Shown here one piece after another: positions 62,627 through 64,000 of a stretch of DNA of 64,000 nt. The DNA is taken from the NCBI RefSeq assembly GCF_022179345.1, contig NZ_BPQR01000027.1:46344-110343 (forward strand), read 5' to 3'. A model generated the notes under the pieces. That model did no database searches. It saw only the letters and a program-made list of their open reading frames with translations, and was not told the origin of the DNA. The position numbers and the translations under genes are program-made. Each line of letters begins with the position of its first letter. Within the stretch, counting starts at the first letter, position 1. This DNA comes from Methylobacterium jeotgali. GTDB lineage: Bacteria > Pseudomonadota > Alphaproteobacteria > Rhizobiales > Beijerinckiaceae.

Positions 62627-64000
62627 TCACGGCCGCGGCCCGGGCGGCTCGGTGGCCGGCACGGCGTCCGGCGTCCCGGCCGGGCCTTGCGGGCTCGCCA
62701 GGGCCGGCGGAGTGGCCGTTTCCGCCATGCCCTGCGGGGGACTGGCGGAGGTGGGCCGTGCGGCCTCGGCGATCGTCGGCGGGGCGGCGCCCGCCGCCCG
62801 CAGCGCCGCGTCGGCCTGCGCGAAGCCCGCCCCGTACTCAGGGTCCGGTCCCGGCGGGCCGAGGTCGCGGGCGCTGCCGGTCAGCGCGGACCGCAGGGCG
62901 GCGGGCGTCAGGTCGGGCTTCGCCTGGAGGAGCATCGCCGCGATCCCCGCGACCTGCGGCGCGGCCATGGAGGTGCCGGAGAGGAAGCCGTAGCCGCCGC
63001 CGGGGGCCGCCACGAACACCTCGACGCCCGGCGCCGCGAGGGCCACATGCGCCCCCCGGTTCGCGGCCGGGTAGAGCCGGTCCTCGGCGTCGGTGGCGGT
63101 GACGGCGACGACGCTCGGGTCGGCGGCCGGATGCAGCGGGGGCGAGGCCGGCCCGGCATTGCCGGCGGCGGCCACGTAGAGCGTGCCCTTGGCGAGCCCC
63201 GCCGCCAGGAACTGCGACAGCCAGGCATCGGCGGGCCCGGCGAAGCTCATGGTGACGATCCGCGCTCCGGCGCCGGCCGCCCAGTCGAGGGCCCGCAGCA
63301 CGTGGATCGTGGTCCCCTGCGCGCCGCTCGGCCGCGCCTCGCCCGTCCCCGAGAAGGCGCGGATCGCGAGAAGGCGTGAGGCCGGCGCCGCGCTGGCGAG
63401 CTGTCCCCGCGCCCCGACGAGTCCGGCGACGGCGGTGCCGTGGGCGTGCGGGCTCGGCGGCGCCGTCTCGGAGCGGGCGAGCGCGTCGAAGCTCTTCGCG
63501 ACCGCGCCGGCGAGCTCCGGGTGGGCGGCGTCGATGCCGGAATCGATCACCGCGACGGCGACGTCCCGGCCGGTGGCGAGCGCGTGCGCCTGCGGAAGGT
63601 GCAGCTTCGCCACGGCGTACTGGCTCCCCGCGAAGGCCGGTTCGGGCGCTTGGACCAGGGCGTAGACGTGGTTCGGCCGGGCCGAGGCCACGTGCCGGTC
63701 GGTGGAGAGCGCCGCGATCACCGCGGCGAGGCCGCGCCGGTCGCGGATGCGGAAGCGGTGGAGCGTCACCGGCACCAGGCCGAAGCGCTCGGAGGCGATC
63801 AGCGTCAGCCGCTCCCGCCGGGCGAGGCGGGCGGGCATGTCGGCGGGGGCGCCGGGCCGAAGCGCGACGAGCACCTCGCCGGGCACCGTGCCGGGGGCCT
63901 CCGCGGCCGCTCGGACCGGAGCGGCGGCCGCCGCCGCGGCGCGGGGCGGGACGCGGGGCGGTGGAGTGCCCGCGCTGCGCTCCCGTGCCGCCCGCCCGGC
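62627..64000 (-). CDS. Subtilisin-like serine peptidase S8 (5' end outside window)
   Basis: The frame stays open to the right edge, so the start and any signal peptide lie beyond it; a GTG at 63886 is only an internal candidate. The catalytic triad is complete: VAVAVIDSGIDAAHPEL (Asp), SPHAHGTAVAGLVGARG (His), GYGFLSGTSMAAPQVAGIAA (Ser), with oxyanion Asn in YVAAAGNAGPASPP. The N-terminal part (LVALRPGAPADMPARLARRE) looks like an inhibitor/propeptide-like domain and the C-terminus is Pro/Ala-rich. Its proximity to the ECF sigma/anti-sigma pair suggests a link with envelope stress, but this is inference. Confidence 0.88.
   Translation of the reverse strand, partial: AGRAARERSAGTPPPRVPPRAAAAAAAPVRAAAEAPGTVPGEVLVALRPGAPADMPARLARRERLTLIASERFGLVPVTLHRFRIRDRRGLAAVIAALSTDRHVASARPNHVYALVQAPEPAFAGSQYAVAKLHLPQAHALATGRDVAVAVIDSGIDAAHPELAGAVAKSFDALARSETAPPSPHAHGTAVAGLVGARGQLASAAPASRLLAIRAFSGTGEARPSGAQGTTIHVLRALDWAAGAGARIVTMSFAGPADAWLSQFLAAGLAKGTLYVAAAGNAGPASPPLHPAADPSVVAVTATDAEDRLYPAANRGAHVALAAPGVEVFVAAPGGGYGFLSGTSMAAPQVAGIAAMLLQAKPDLTPAALRSALTGSARDLGPPGPDPEYGAGFAQADAALRAAGAAPPTIAEAARPTSASPPQGMAETATPPALASPQGPAGTPDAVPATEPPGPRP

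Overview
The window looks like the chromosome of a high-GC Rhizobiales bacterium, most likely Methylobacterium or a close relative. Three things suggest this: the very G+C-rich host DNA, the ffh - chorismate mutase - rpsP - rimM order, and a fused transaldolase/glucose-6-phosphate isomerase inside a pentose-phosphate cluster. The species is inferred from gene style and was not checked against a database.

Region 1 (1-7749) is host core. It holds a truncated PLP aminotransferase, the hslV-hslU protease operon with a coupled EamA exporter, and a convergent ffh/aroQ-type chorismate mutase/rpsP/rimM operon. A small metal-knuckle protein and a short coiled-coil protein follow.

Region 2 (about 7750-44556) is a complete-looking temperate podovirus prophage of about 36.8 kb. 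The integrase, excisionase-like gene and S24-type repressor lie at the right end on the + strand. Everything from the Cro-like gene (41241) down to the lysis genes (7929) reads on the - strand. The early block (34.1-41.2 kb) holds regulators, HNH and DUF4326 proteins, a Toprim primase and an AAA+ helicase. A 0.5 kb control region packed with GTAACC repeats separates it from the late block. The late block runs terminase, portal, Bbp19-like protein, scaffold, head fibre, capsid, decoration protein, tail tubes A and B, three or four large internal or ejection proteins, tailspike, endolysin, holin-like and spanin-like proteins. The head-tail-ejection layout is T7/BPP-1-like, but no phage RNA polymerase or DNA polymerase was found. 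The prophage appears to sit inside a very small host gene that has its own promoter and a Shine-Dalgarno fully complementary to the 16S 3' end.

Region 3 (44.6-64 kb) is host accessory and metabolic DNA. It carries a Rieske oxygenase, a long FG-GAP/VCBS plus DUF5648 surface or secreted protein, a Tat-type metallo-beta-lactamase-fold hydrolase and an exported methyltransferase. A carbohydrate cluster follows (GH15, transketolase, tal-pgi fusion, NAD-type 6-phosphogluconate dehydrogenase, 6-phosphogluconolactonase), then an ECF sigma/anti-sigma pair beside a subtilase that runs off the right edge.

The most notable signals are as follows. A 1097-residue virion-type protein carries ParB-like and RelA/SpoT-like segments (a 'polyvalent' protein in the ejection cassette). 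Eleven exact GTAACC/GGTTAC copies lie within 250 bp between the early and late genes. Two TGCGCA operator arrays are spaced at about one helical turn around the lysogeny genes. CGCACG arm-like repeats occur at both prophage ends. A capsid-decoration domain is duplicated, once alone and once fused to a lectin-like head fibre. An AT-rich, very acidic small gene is inserted among the ejection genes.
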